From assembly GCA_902806095.1 (NCBI GenBank), contig CADCVF010000069.1, positions 1 through 64,000 on the forward strand: 64,000 bases of DNA, given 5' to 3'. Origin of the DNA: an uncultured Rubrobacteraceae bacterium. Lineage in GTDB: Bacteria; Actinomycetota; Rubrobacteria; Rubrobacterales; Rubrobacteraceae. Made by a program: the position numbers and the translations under genes. The notes beneath the pieces are model-generated. The model saw nothing but the letters and a program-made list of their open reading frames with translations. It ran no database searches and was not told where the DNA came from. Of the stretch, positions 1 through 11,402 are shown in pieces. The number at the start of each line of letters is the position of its first letter. Positions within the stretch are counted from its first letter, which is position 1.

Positions 1-303
1 GTATCCTCCGGGTTCTAGGAGAGGAAGATGTGCCGGGACCGGAGATGAAGGAGCCTAAGTGATGCTGTAGGGTGAATTCTAGGATGTTGGCATACGGGAT
101 CTTGCATAGATCGATGCCCGAGTGACTTGCAGGGCGCGCCATCTGCCTCCGGACCGCTACGGGCCGAAGATCAGTACAGGGAAGCGTGCGAACGAGGTGG
201 CAGGAGTAGGGTTGCGCTGTTGTGGATCAGGAGGATCTCCGATCTGTCAAGGACGGCGGTGGCGCAGAGGATCACACCCCGCGCCGAACATGAGGAGGTA
301 GCA
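1..303. other. Gene-free left edge
   Basis: No convincing coding region ends or begins here. An open frame runs in from position 127 into the next gene, but its first part is basic and unstructured, and the only good ribosome binding site is GAGGAGGT at 292-299. I treat the stretch as upstream sequence of the gene at 304. No repeat, tRNA or terminator was seen. Confidence 0.5.
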
Positions 304-684
304 ATGTACTATCGCAAGCTGGCCTTCATTGGCTTCGTACTTCTTCTCGCCCCGCTGTACTTCGTGTCGGCGTCCCTCCTGAAGTACGGGCTCGGAGTAG
401 GGTTTCTGTTCGATCCTCTGGAGGCCTTTCTCTCCGTCGCCGGTCGGCGGGTCGTATTCAACGTGGTCTCGCCATTCATGTTTCTCGGTGGACTGAGTCT
501 CGCACTGGTGATGAACACCTACGCTGTCGCGCGGTTGAACGTAAGAAGAGAAGAAGGAACGATCGTGAGTACCGTCAGGCTCAAGCCAAGGCTATCGAAC
601 ATCGCAGTCGCCGTCATGAGCATCCTGTTATTGGCGACGCTCGTAGGCTACGTGTTCCTCGAGAACTTCACATACCGTTACTGA
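304..684 (+). CDS. Small three-helix membrane protein
   Basis: This 126-residue protein has three hydrophobic segments at about residues 7-30, 50-72 and 98-120, so it should be an integral membrane protein. The start chosen is ATG 304 because GAGGAGGT lies 4 bases before it; a longer frame starting at 127 adds an unlikely Arg-rich leader. I do not recognise a family. No conserved catalytic or binding motif is visible, and the neighbour downstream is on the other strand, so context gives no function. Confidence 0.6.
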   Translation: MYYRKLAFIGFVLLLAPLYFVSASLLKYGLGVGFLFDPLEAFLSVAGRRVVFNVVSPFMFLGGLSLALVMNTYAVARLNVRREEGTIVSTVRLKPRLSNIAVAVMSILLLATLVGYVFLENFTYRY

Positions 685-758
685 TAGGGCGCTGTCGACC
701 GCTGAAATGGGCTCTGTAAACCCTACGTCTGGGGCGGTGCTTCGATGCCGGGCTGCCC

Positions 759-1130
759 TTACCGGGTCGATACGCGGTGGTCCTTGGCCACCTCGAGGAG
801 CCGGCGCAGGGCGGGGTCTTCGAGGTCTTCGGGTTCGGCTATCTTCGTGTGGCGCAGCACCTTCCCCGGCCCCTCCAGCAGGCCCTCGGGGTCGGGCAGC
901 TCCGCGCCCTGGTTGAAGCCCAGGTTCACGTGATCATCGTGGAGGGCGATGTAGCAGTAGTGCTCGCTCATCTTCTTCGGGCCCACGCCGTAGCCCGCAA
1001 CGTTCTGCCGCGGCCATGGTACCTCCACCACCTCAGGGTAGATGTCGACGATGAGGGCCCGAGTGCGCGCCGCCAGGTCGCGCACTCGGGGGCCGAAGGC
1101 CGCTGTCATCTGTTCGAGGTCGTTGCTCAT
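759..1130 (-). CDS. DUF1801 (YdhG-like) protein
   Basis: A 123-residue cytosolic protein resembling the DUF1801 family of small alpha/beta proteins. The visible family pattern is an N-terminal helix, then a P-W-P-x-Q-N-V-A-G-Y-G-V segment, then YCYIALHDDHVNLGFNQGA followed by a G-P-G-K-V-L-R-H motif. Full length for the family. The biochemical role of the family is not established. It is transcribed away from proS, with about 186 bases between the two starts. Confidence 0.75.
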   Translation of the reverse strand: MSNDLEQMTAAFGPRVRDLAARTRALIVDIYPEVVEVPWPRQNVAGYGVGPKKMSEHYCYIALHDDHVNLGFNQGAELPDPEGLLEGPGKVLRHTKIAEPEDLEDPALRRLLEVAKDHRVSTR

Positions 1131-1245
1131 GCCTCCTCCTATTCGCTAGGGGCATCCCGCCGCGAGCCGTAGCGCCGAGAGCGGTTCGCCCAGGCGGGCC
1201 AACGAATTCATCTTACAGGCCCTCCACCCCGGGCTCCACCACACC

Positions 1246-1275
1246 TTCGCCAGGAACGCGCCAGACGCTTATACT
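1246..1275 (+). promoter_or_regulatory. Candidate proS promoter
   Basis: A TATACT hexamer at 1270-1275 follows TTCGCC at 1246-1251 after 18 bases, about 40 bases before the proS start. The -10 matches well and the -35 is weak. Read by eye only. Confidence 0.4.
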
Positions 1276-1316
1276 CTCTTGCTGATCCGAGTTTCATCAG
1301 GAGAGGAGCGTCCACG

Positions 1317-2747
1317 ATGACAGAAGCGGTCGAGAAGCTGGTCAAGAAGAGCGAGGACCCGAGCAGGTGGTATCTGCAGCTCGTGCGGATGGCCAAGCTC
1401 GCTGACTACGGGCCCGTGCGGGGGACGTTTGCGATCCGGCCCTACGGGTTCGAGATCTGGGAGCGCGTCCAGCGCGACCTGGACGACCGCTTCAAGGCGA
1501 CGGGCCACAGGAATGCATATTTTCCGCTGCTCATCCCCGAGAGTTACCTCAAAAAGGAGGCCGAGCACGTCGAGGGTTTCGATCCAGAGCTCGCGTGGGT
1601 GACGATAGGAGGCAGAGAAGAACTGGAGGAGCGGCTCGCGATCCGTCCTACCTCAGAGAGCATCATCTGCGACTTCTACAGAAACTGGATCCAGAGCTAC
1701 AGGGACCTGCCGATCCTCATAAACCAGTGGTGTAACGTCCTGCGCTGGGAGAAGGTAACCCGTCCGTTCCTCAGGACCGCGGAGTTCCTCTGGCAGGAGG
1801 GCCACACCGTCCACGCGACGGCCCAGGAGGCGCGCGAGGAGACCCTGCGTATGCTAGGTGTCTACCGCGACTGCTTCTACGAGGCCATGGCTATTCCCGT
1901 CCTCACGGGCGCGAAGAGCGAATCCGAGCGCTTTGCCGGTGCCGTCGAGACCTACACCTGTGAGGGTCTGATGGGTGACGGACGCGCCCTGCAGGCTGCG
2001 ACCAGCCACGACCTCGGACAGAACTTCGCCCGCGCCTTCGACATCACGTTCCTCGATGAGAACCAGGACAGGGTCCATCCTTACCAGACCTCGTGGGGGT
2101 TTTCGACGCGGACGATAGGGGGTTTGATCCTGGTTCACGGCGACGACAGGGGTCTCAGGTTGCCGCCGAGGATCGCGCCGACCCAGGCTGTAATCGTCCC
2201 GATCTGGCGGGGCAAGAACAAGGGAGAGGTGCGCCGCGAGGCCGAGGCCCTATATAAGCAACTGGGGGATTCCGGCATACGGATTGAGGTCGACCTCGAC
2301 GAAGAGCACTCGCCGGGCTGGAAGTTCAACGAGCACGAGCTCAGGGGCGTGCCTGTGCGCGTCGAACTCGGGCCCAGAGACATCGAGAAGGGACAGGCCG
2401 TCCTCGTCAGGCGCGATACCGGCGAGAAGGAGTTCGTGGACCGGAAGGAGCTGGCTGAAAAGCTGGAGGGTTTGATGGGGGAGATACAGGAGAACATGCT
2501 CCGTCAGGCCGAAACATTCCGCGAAGATAACACCCGAAGGGCCGAAAGCTACGAGGAGTTCGAGGAGATCATTGCCCAAGAGCGCGGATTCGTAGTAGCC
2601 CCCTGGGACGGCACGGAGGAGACCGAGCAGAAGATAAAGGAAGACACTAAGGCCACGATCCGTCTCCTGCCCTTCGATCGGGAGGAGGGGAAAGACCTCG
2701 TCTCGGGAAGGCTGGGCCAGACCGCCATCTTCGCCAGGGCGTACTGA
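1317..2747 (+). CDS. proS: Prolyl-tRNA synthetase, archaeal/eukaryotic type
   Basis: A class II aminoacyl-tRNA synthetase that charges tRNA-Pro in the cytosol. The 476-residue protein has the type 3 (archaeal/eukaryotic-like) architecture without the long bacterial editing insertion. Visible signals are RPTSES near residue 110, the motif 2 region TRPFLRTAEFLWQEGHT at about 148-164, the motif 3 region with TIGGLILVHGDDRG near 268, an anticodon-binding domain after that, and a C-terminal Tyr typical of this type. Start ATG 1317 follows a purine-rich AGGAGAGG. The type is known in several actinobacteria and thermophiles. Confidence 0.95.
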   Translation: MTEAVEKLVKKSEDPSRWYLQLVRMAKLADYGPVRGTFAIRPYGFEIWERVQRDLDDRFKATGHRNAYFPLLIPESYLKKEAEHVEGFDPELAWVTIGGREELEERLAIRPTSESIICDFYRNWIQSYRDLPILINQWCNVLRWEKVTRPFLRTAEFLWQEGHTVHATAQEAREETLRMLGVYRDCFYEAMAIPVLTGAKSESERFAGAVETYTCEGLMGDGRALQAATSHDLGQNFARAFDITFLDENQDRVHPYQTSWGFSTRTIGGLILVHGDDRGLRLPPRIAPTQAVIVPIWRGKNKGEVRREAEALYKQLGDSGIRIEVDLDEEHSPGWKFNEHELRGVPVRVELGPRDIEKGQAVLVRRDTGEKEFVDRKELAEKLEGLMGEIQENMLRQAETFREDNTRRAESYEEFEEIIAQERGFVVAPWDGTEETEQKIKEDTKATIRLLPFDREEGKDLVSGRLGQTAIFARAY

Positions 2748-2758
2748 GAGCGATTCAG

Positions 2759-2976
2759 CCCGCCGCCTGTTCCAGGCGACTTGTCAGCATCTCAGCATTC
2801 GCGCGTGCACGTCCTTGCTGACATGCTGAAAGCGTAGCCCGAAGGGCGTAGCGTGCTGAGAAGCGAAGGCGAAGCCTGAGCGTGCTGAAGTGCTCGTCGT
2901 GCGGAAGACGCTTGAGCCTTCTGCACTACGACATGTTGATTCCGGGATCACGAGCGGTTAGCATTCGCGCGTTACA
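2759..2976. repeat. Dispersed TCAGCA/TGCTGA element, copy 1
   Basis: This is the first copy of a mosaic element found throughout the window. The left part carries TCAGCATCTCAGCA and the right part carries TGCTGACATGCTGAAA and GTGCTGA units, so the two parts are inverted relative to each other. Small hairpins such as GCCCGAAGGGC are embedded. A 13-base piece, AGCATTCGCGCGT, occurs at about 2794 and again near 2959. The copy begins shortly after the proS stop codon. Confidence 0.7.
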
Positions 2977-3027
2977 AGTAACATAACGTGGGCGCCTGGC
3001 TCTCGAGCGCCTGCCTGGGGGGTCACT

Positions 3028-4008
3028 GTGCAGTCTACCGTGCTATGCGCTGCGAGATGGTGTTTGTCGTCTCTAAGAGACAGAGGTGGCTGGCGAGCAC
3101 CCCTTGGGCTTCTCGCGCTGGTACCTGTCCTGATCCTGCTGGCCGGAGAACCTCTCGCCCTCGAGGCCGAGGACTACTCCGCATACTCGGATCCCAAGAA
3201 GCCCGTCATTGCCATCATCCTCTCCGAGCAGCGGAACATTGATCAGCTTCGGGAACATTTCGGTCTCAGCGACAGGCAGGTCGAGGAGGTCCTAGCTGCG
3301 ACCCGCCGCGAGAACCAGCTCTTGGCACAGGAGTTTCGTGAGAGTGAGCGTATGCTCGCTGCGAACAAAGATCTCCCCAAGAAAGAGATAGCGAAGAAGG
3401 TCGCCGCATCCGACTTCGACGAGAAGGTCGCCGCGGCCGTAGCACGAACGAAGAAGAAAGTCGAGGCCACCGTGCCGGAGGGTCAGAGATCCGAACTCGA
3501 GGGTTGGGTGGACGAGCAATGGGGTCAGGAGGTTCAGGCTGCTTCCACGGAAGACTTCACGGCCACCTCCGAGACCGACACATCCTCCTATCGCAGCGAC
3601 GGGATACTGTGCAAAGTCTTCGCCACGCAGTACCACGGGAACACCAGGTACGAGGTCGCCCTGCCGCATCGCAACCTCAAGTTCAGCCACCAGCGGAGGG
3701 TTCACATCCGGCGCGTCAGCGACGGGCCCAGGGTGGGGCCGAAGGTCAAGGAGGTCGGGCCGTGGAACACCTACGATAATTACTGGATGCGGAAGAAGTA
3801 CCGCACGAAGTTCAAACGCGTTCCGCGTTGCAAGCCGGAGGCGCAGCTCGCCTACTACCAGAACTTCAACGAGGGCAAGGACGAGTTCGGCAGGGAGGTC
3901 CTCAATCCTGCCGGAATCGACGTGACACTGGATGTCGCCCGCGGCATGGGCCTGGAGAAGTACCAGAATGCCTGGGTTTACGTACGTTTTCGCTGGGTCC
4001 ACAGGTAG
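3028..4008 (+). CDS. Secreted or membrane-anchored protein of unknown function
   Basis: A 326-residue protein with a basic N-terminus and a hydrophobic segment (LGLLALVPVLILLAG, about residues 26-40) that could be a signal peptide or anchor. Residues 55-165 are charged and helical, including the region around QVEEVLAATRRENQLLAQ, and could form a coiled coil. The C-terminal half is rich in Arg, Tyr and Trp with probable beta structure. I recognise no enzyme motif. Start GTG 3028 has no strong ribosome binding site, and an in-frame GTG at 3040 is an alternative. Confidence 0.65.
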   Translation: MQSTVLCAARWCLSSLRDRGGWRAPLGLLALVPVLILLAGEPLALEAEDYSAYSDPKKPVIAIILSEQRNIDQLREHFGLSDRQVEEVLAATRRENQLLAQEFRESERMLAANKDLPKKEIAKKVAASDFDEKVAAAVARTKKKVEATVPEGQRSELEGWVDEQWGQEVQAASTEDFTATSETDTSSYRSDGILCKVFATQYHGNTRYEVALPHRNLKFSHQRRVHIRRVSDGPRVGPKVKEVGPWNTYDNYWMRKKYRTKFKRVPRCKPEAQLAYYQNFNEGKDEFGREVLNPAGIDVTLDVARGMGLEKYQNAWVYVRFRWVHR

Positions 4009-4046
4009 TACGGGGTCAGCACTTTTCGCCAGAAGCCGCGTCCGGC

Positions 4047-4076
4047 TTGACGGGGCGCCCCCTGGTGTTTTAGCAT
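4047..4076 (+). promoter_or_regulatory. Promoter before the SAM riboswitch
   Basis: TTGACG at 4047-4052 and TAGCAT at 4071-4076 are separated by 18 bases. This would start transcription just before the first riboswitch helix at 4093, which is the spacing expected for a leader RNA. Confidence 0.5.
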
Positions 4077-4092
4077 CAACGCCTAGCGCGAA

Positions 4093-4217
4093 CTCGCATC
4101 GAGAGCGGTGGAGGGAACTGGCCCCGAGAAACCGCGGCAACCCACGGGTAGCTGTGAGCTACTCCCGCAAGGTGCCAAATCCAGCAGGACGGTCATTACC
4201 GTCCTGGAAGATGTGAG
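4093..4217 (+). promoter_or_regulatory. SAM-I (S-box) riboswitch
   Basis: The leader carries the S-box core: GGTGGAGGGAACTGGCCC, then GAAACCGCGGCAACCC, then AAGGTGCCAAATCC. The closing helix P1 pairs CTCGCATC (4093-4100) with GATGTGAG (4210-4217). P3 is a hairpin around GGGTAGC and GCTACTCCC, and P4 is a perfect hairpin CAGGACGG/CCGTCCTG at about 4185-4206. SAM-I riboswitches turn off methionine and SAM genes when S-adenosylmethionine is abundant. Downstream, TTCTACG near 4235 can pair with CGTAGAA near 4260. No obvious U-tract terminator is seen, so control may act on translation. Confidence 0.93.
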
Positions 4218-4301
4218 GAGAGGTGGGCAGCCTCTTCTACGAGCGGGTTGCGCGAGAGGCGTAGAACCCGATCACAGAAGGAGGCCGTATTACTACTGAG
4301 T

Positions 4302-8005
<3,704 letters not shown>

Positions 8006-8009
<4 letters not shown>

Positions 8010-9070
8010 GGCGGCTGGAGATAGTCCAGCTCGGCCTCGGGCACGTGGGAAGGGCCGTCGCCCAGATAGTCCTGGAAGAGCGCAAACGCTGGCTCGAACG
8101 CTGCGGCATCGAGGTGAGGTACCGCGCCGTCTCTGATACTTCGGGCGCGCTGGTCGGTGAGGAGTCGCTCCCGCAGGCGATACGTCTCAAGGAGGAAGGC
8201 GGCAGGCTCGCCGAGATTGGCGCCGAACCGCTCGAACACGTGCTCGGCTCGGAGCCCCAGCCAGGCTTCACGCGGGTGGTCGTCGACGTGGCAGTGCACG
8301 GCGGCACCTTCGACCTCGACTTGCTCGGGATAAGGGGCGGGGCCTATCTCGTGCTCTCCAACAAAGGACCGCTCTCGGGTAGCACGGCCCAGTACCGCCA
8401 GCTGATGCGCATGATCCCTGACCGTCTCTGGCACGAGGCCACGGTCGGGGCCGGCATGCCCATCATCTCGACCATGGGCGGCCTGCTGGAGACGGGGGAC
8501 GAAATCCTCGAGATACAAGCAAGCCCGAGCGGCACCCTCGGCTTCGTCATGAGCGCGGTCGAGGGTGGCCGGTCGTTCTCCGAGGCGGTGGGGGAGGCTG
8601 TAGATCTCCACTACGCCGAACCCGACCCCCGCGACGACCTCTCGGGGCTCGACGTGGCCCGCAAAGCCATTATCCTGGCGCGCATGATGGGAAGGGAGAT
8701 AGAACCCGAGGAGATCCCCTACGAGTCACTGGTCCCAGAAGTCCTCGAAGACGTCCCACTCGAGGAATTTATGGAGCGTCTCCCTGACCATGATGAGGCT
8801 TTCGCCGCGCGCTTCCTTGCCGTCGAAGAACACCACATGCTCCGCTACCTTGTACGCATCCCGAAGGAGGGCCCCATTACGGTCGGCCTGCAGGACACGC
8901 CGGTGGAGAGCCCCTTCGGGCCCATAAGCGGCCCCGAGAACGTCTTCGACTTCCGCACGCGCCGCTACTCGGATGTTACCCTCACCGTGCGCGGGCCTGG
9001 AGCTGGCCCGCAACGCACGGCGAGCGGCGTGGTCTGGGACCTGCTGGACATCGCGCACAAGGGCTTGTAG
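8006..9070 (+). CDS. hom: Homoserine dehydrogenase (no ACT domain)
   Basis: Reduces aspartate semialdehyde to homoserine with NAD(P)H, providing the substrate of MetX. The nucleotide-binding motif is QLGLGHVGRA at residues 8-17, and the catalytic-site segment VLSNKGPLSGS is near residue 115-125. At 354 residues it lacks the C-terminal ACT domain common in bacterial enzymes, so threonine feedback may be absent. The start GTG overlaps the aspartate kinase stop (GTGA), implying translational coupling. Confidence 0.92.
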
Positions 9071-9099
9071 GTGTCAGGTAGTTTATTGTGGAGGATCTT

Positions 9100-10071
9100 A
9101 TGAGTGATGGGTATACGGTAGCGATCGTCGGGGCCGGACTCGTGGGAGACAGGCTTGTAGCGGAGCTGAGGCGCAGGGACTTCCCGTTGGAGGAGCTACG
9201 CATCCTGGCCAGGAGCGCCCGTAGCGCGGTCCTCGCTGGGGAGAAGTTCGAGGTCGGAGTGGCGGAGCCGGAGGCCTTCGAGGGCGTGGACATAGCCTTC
9301 TTCGCCGGTACGGAAGGCGAGAAAGGGGCCGCCGTCCAGCTCGCTGATGAGGCAATCTCGCGCGGCGCAGTCGTCATCGACAACGGCAGCGACTTCAGGC
9401 TCGACCCCAAGGTGCCCCTCGTCGTCCCCGAGGTTAACGTGGCTTCGCTCGAAGGCCACGAAGGCCTCATCGCCAACGCCAATTGCTCCACCACCCAGAT
9501 GGTCGTCACGCTGGCACCGCTCGCGCGCGAGTTCGGCCTGAAGAAGGTCGTCGTCTCGACCTACCAGGCGGTCTCCGGCGCAGGACGCAGCGGGGTCGAG
9601 GCGCTGGAGAACGGCAGGGAGGATGCGTTCCCCAGGCCCATAGTCGGGAACGCGATACCCCAGATCGGCGGCTTCGGCGACGATGGCTACACCACCGAAG
9701 AGACCAAGATGCGGGAGGAGACCCGCAAGATCCTCTCTCTACCAGACCTCCCCGTGTTCGCGACCGCCGTCAGGATCCCGGTCCACACGGGCCACGCCGA
9801 GAGCGTCTACGTCGAGACGGAGCACGAGGCTGGGCTCACCGAGGTGCTCGAAGCCCTGGGAGCGGCGCCCGGCGTCTGGCTCGCTGATGACGCATCGGAA
9901 TTTCCGACGCCGCTCGAGGTCGCAGGAGAAGAGGGGACGTACGTCGGGCGGATACGAGTTGACGGGCGTGTGATCCAATACTGGTGCGTGGCCGATAACC
10001 TGCTCAAAGGGGCGGCGACGAACGCTGTCCAGATCGCCGAGTCGCTCATAGGCGTTCGCACGCTAGCGTAG
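9100..10071 (+). CDS. asd: Aspartate-semialdehyde dehydrogenase
   Basis: Converts aspartyl phosphate to aspartate semialdehyde, between the kinase and homoserine dehydrogenase. Conserved features are the N-terminal VAIVGAGLVG, the SDFRLDPKVPLVVPEVN segment, the catalytic Cys in NANCSTTQM near residue 129, and the His-containing RIPVHTGHAESV. Start ATG 9100 follows GGAGG (9090-9094) by 5 bases; an upstream in-frame GTG at 9088 would overlap that site. It is the last member of the five-gene aspartate-to-homocysteine cluster. Confidence 0.93.
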   Translation: MSDGYTVAIVGAGLVGDRLVAELRRRDFPLEELRILARSARSAVLAGEKFEVGVAEPEAFEGVDIAFFAGTEGEKGAAVQLADEAISRGAVVIDNGSDFRLDPKVPLVVPEVNVASLEGHEGLIANANCSTTQMVVTLAPLAREFGLKKVVVSTYQAVSGAGRSGVEALENGREDAFPRPIVGNAIPQIGGFGDDGYTTEETKMREETRKILSLPDLPVFATAVRIPVHTGHAESVYVETEHEAGLTEVLEALGAAPGVWLADDASEFPTPLEVAGEEGTYVGRIRVDGRVIQYWCVADNLLKGAATNAVQIAESLIGVRTLA

Positions 10072-10088
10072 CGTCAGCTTGGCCCATT

Positions 10089-10118
10089 TTGCGGGTGGTG
10101 TCTGCCGGTCGTTATACT
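10089..10118 (+). promoter_or_regulatory. Promoter for the 10165 gene
   Basis: TTGCGG at 10089-10094 and TATACT at 10113-10118 are 18 bases apart. A strong AAGGAGG at 10152-10158 precedes the GTG start at 10165. The position suggests that transcription restarts after the asd cluster. Confidence 0.5.
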
Positions 10119-10164
10119 GTGGGCGCACACTGGCGTCTTCGGACCAGGAACAAGGAGGACTCGA

Positions 10165-10443
10165 GTGCCGGAAGAGAGGAAGCAGAGATCTTTCTGGGAC
10201 AGGTTGTTTGGCCGCAATCAGCCTTCCGCGCGGGAGGAAAGGGTCGTCGAGTACATCATCCACCGCCTGGGCGAAGGGGCGCACCTTGGCGACGTGGTAC
10301 AGGAGGAGTACGTGCGGCGCAACGCCACGCCCCTCGAGATAGAGGAGATCTGCGCTGATCCCAGGCTCGTTGAGGCCGCCCGCGAGCATCTGAGGGAGGA
10401 CTTTGGCTCGGGTGAACTCGACCCTGGTCAGCGACCCAGATAA
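10165..10443 (+). CDS. Hypothetical acidic helical protein
   Basis: A 92-residue cytosolic protein without Cys or membrane segments. The middle (EERVVEYIIHRLGEGAHLGDVVQEEYVRRNAT) reads as a small helical bundle, possibly DNA- or protein-binding. I do not recognise the family. The GTG start is well supported by AAGGAGG 6 bases upstream, and a good promoter precedes it, so it is likely a real gene. It lies before the FmdB-like gene on the same strand. Confidence 0.65.
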   Translation: MPEERKQRSFWDRLFGRNQPSAREERVVEYIIHRLGEGAHLGDVVQEEYVRRNATPLEIEEICADPRLVEAAREHLREDFGSGELDPGQRPR

Positions 10444-10521
10444 CCGCCTGCTCGGGCGGGACCTTGAGTCTATCCAGCCTGTATAATTAGGATGCTCGCG
10501 AGCACCTACAATGGAGGCTGG

Positions 10522-10827
10522 ATGCCGATCTACGAATACAAGTGTGAGAACGGGCACGTCTTCGACGTGATGCAGAAGCTGTCCGAAGATCCCCTCGCGT
10601 CCTGCGTCGAGTGCGGCGCACCGGTCAGGAAAGTCCTCCATCCCGTCGGTATCTCGTTCAAGGGTTCGGGCTTCTATTCCACCGACTACAGCAAGAAGGG
10701 CCCGAAAGAGGCCGCACAGAAGGATACCTCCAAGAGCACCAACGGGGACAAGGGATCAGGCTCAGAAGACAAAAAGAGCAAAGAGAAGCCGGCCGAGTCC
10801 TCCACCAGCTCGGGAAAAAAGGACTGA
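10522..10827 (+). CDS. FmdB-family zinc-ribbon protein
   Basis: A small putative regulatory protein. The N-terminal 45 residues match the FmdB zinc ribbon: MPIYEYKCENGHVFD, then CVECGAPVRKVLHPVG, giving a CX2C-like pair and a lone upstream Cys. The rest is a low-complexity Lys/Ser/Glu-rich tail with no fold expected. Start ATG 10522 follows GGAGG by 4 bases; an in-frame ATG at 10492 is less likely. TATAAT at 10482-10487 may be its -10 box. The family's role is poorly known. Confidence 0.85.
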   Translation: MPIYEYKCENGHVFDVMQKLSEDPLASCVECGAPVRKVLHPVGISFKGSGFYSTDYSKKGPKEAAQKDTSKSTNGDKGSGSEDKKSKEKPAESSTSSGKKD

Positions 10828-10831
10828 AAAC

Positions 10832-11074
10832 GTGGCGCGTGGCGCCGGCCTACCGCAGAGCCGCCAGGACGGGATCGTCAGACGGGCACTTCGTGCGGTG
10901 GTGCTCGGGGTCACCTTCCTCTTCGTCGTTTCCGCCCTCGCCGTCTCCTGCGCCCTCGTCGTCTACACCGCCTGGCAACACGACTTCAGCCACGGCCTCT
11001 TCGCCCTCCTCTTCGCCGTCCTTAGCGCCCAGATAGCCCTCAACTGGTTCCTCTGGAAAGACGACGAGGAGTAA
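10832..11074 (+). CDS. Small two-helix membrane protein
   Basis: An 80-residue protein with two membrane segments, about residues 22-45 (VVLGVTFLFVVSALAVSCALVVY) read in pieces and 52-72, ending in an acidic KDDEE tail. It begins 4 bases after the FmdB-like gene and probably shares its transcript. Start GTG 10832. I recognise no family. Confidence 0.6.
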   Translation: MARGAGLPQSRQDGIVRRALRAVVLGVTFLFVVSALAVSCALVVYTAWQHDFSHGLFALLFAVLSAQIALNWFLWKDDEE

Positions 11075-11402
11075 GGCTTCAGGTATCGGCCGTCAGGTAA
11101 ATCGCCCGATACCAAGCCCAGACCCGCCAACCAACTCGCCAAGTACATCTCCGCAATACCGCGAAACACGCCCACCGGTGACCCTCGCGCCCCAAACTCC
11201 CTAATCTGATACCTGAAGCCCGTAACCTGAAACTTAAATGAAAAGTCCTGCAAAACATGCCTCAACTTGTGGTCGAGGGACTCTGGACAACGTGTGGTTG
11301 CGTGCCTTATAGTAGCCCGCGTCGGGTATCGACAGGGAGAACAGGCGACCGGCGGCGCCCTTTTCGGGGCGTCGCCGAAACCCGGGAGTAGAGGGAGGAA
11401 GG
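11075..11402. repeat. dnaE upstream region with 13-bp inverted repeat
   Basis: A gene-free stretch. GGCTTCAGGTATC at 11075-11087 is the exact reverse complement of GATACCTGAAGCC at 11208-11220, with 120 bases between. The right arm continues with another CCTGAAAC unit, so this is a copy of the repeat that ends metX. The last 130 bases hold a purine-rich GAGGGAGGAAGG just before the dnaE start. No convincing promoter was picked out. Confidence 0.6.

Noticed and set aside
127-303. N-terminal extension of the first membrane protein
   Set aside because: The extension is Arg-rich with no fold, and the strong ribosome binding site is at ATG 304.
10464-10487. TTGAGT and TATAAT before the FmdB-like gene as a full promoter
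   Set aside because: The spacing is only 12 bases, so only the TATAAT is considered plausible.
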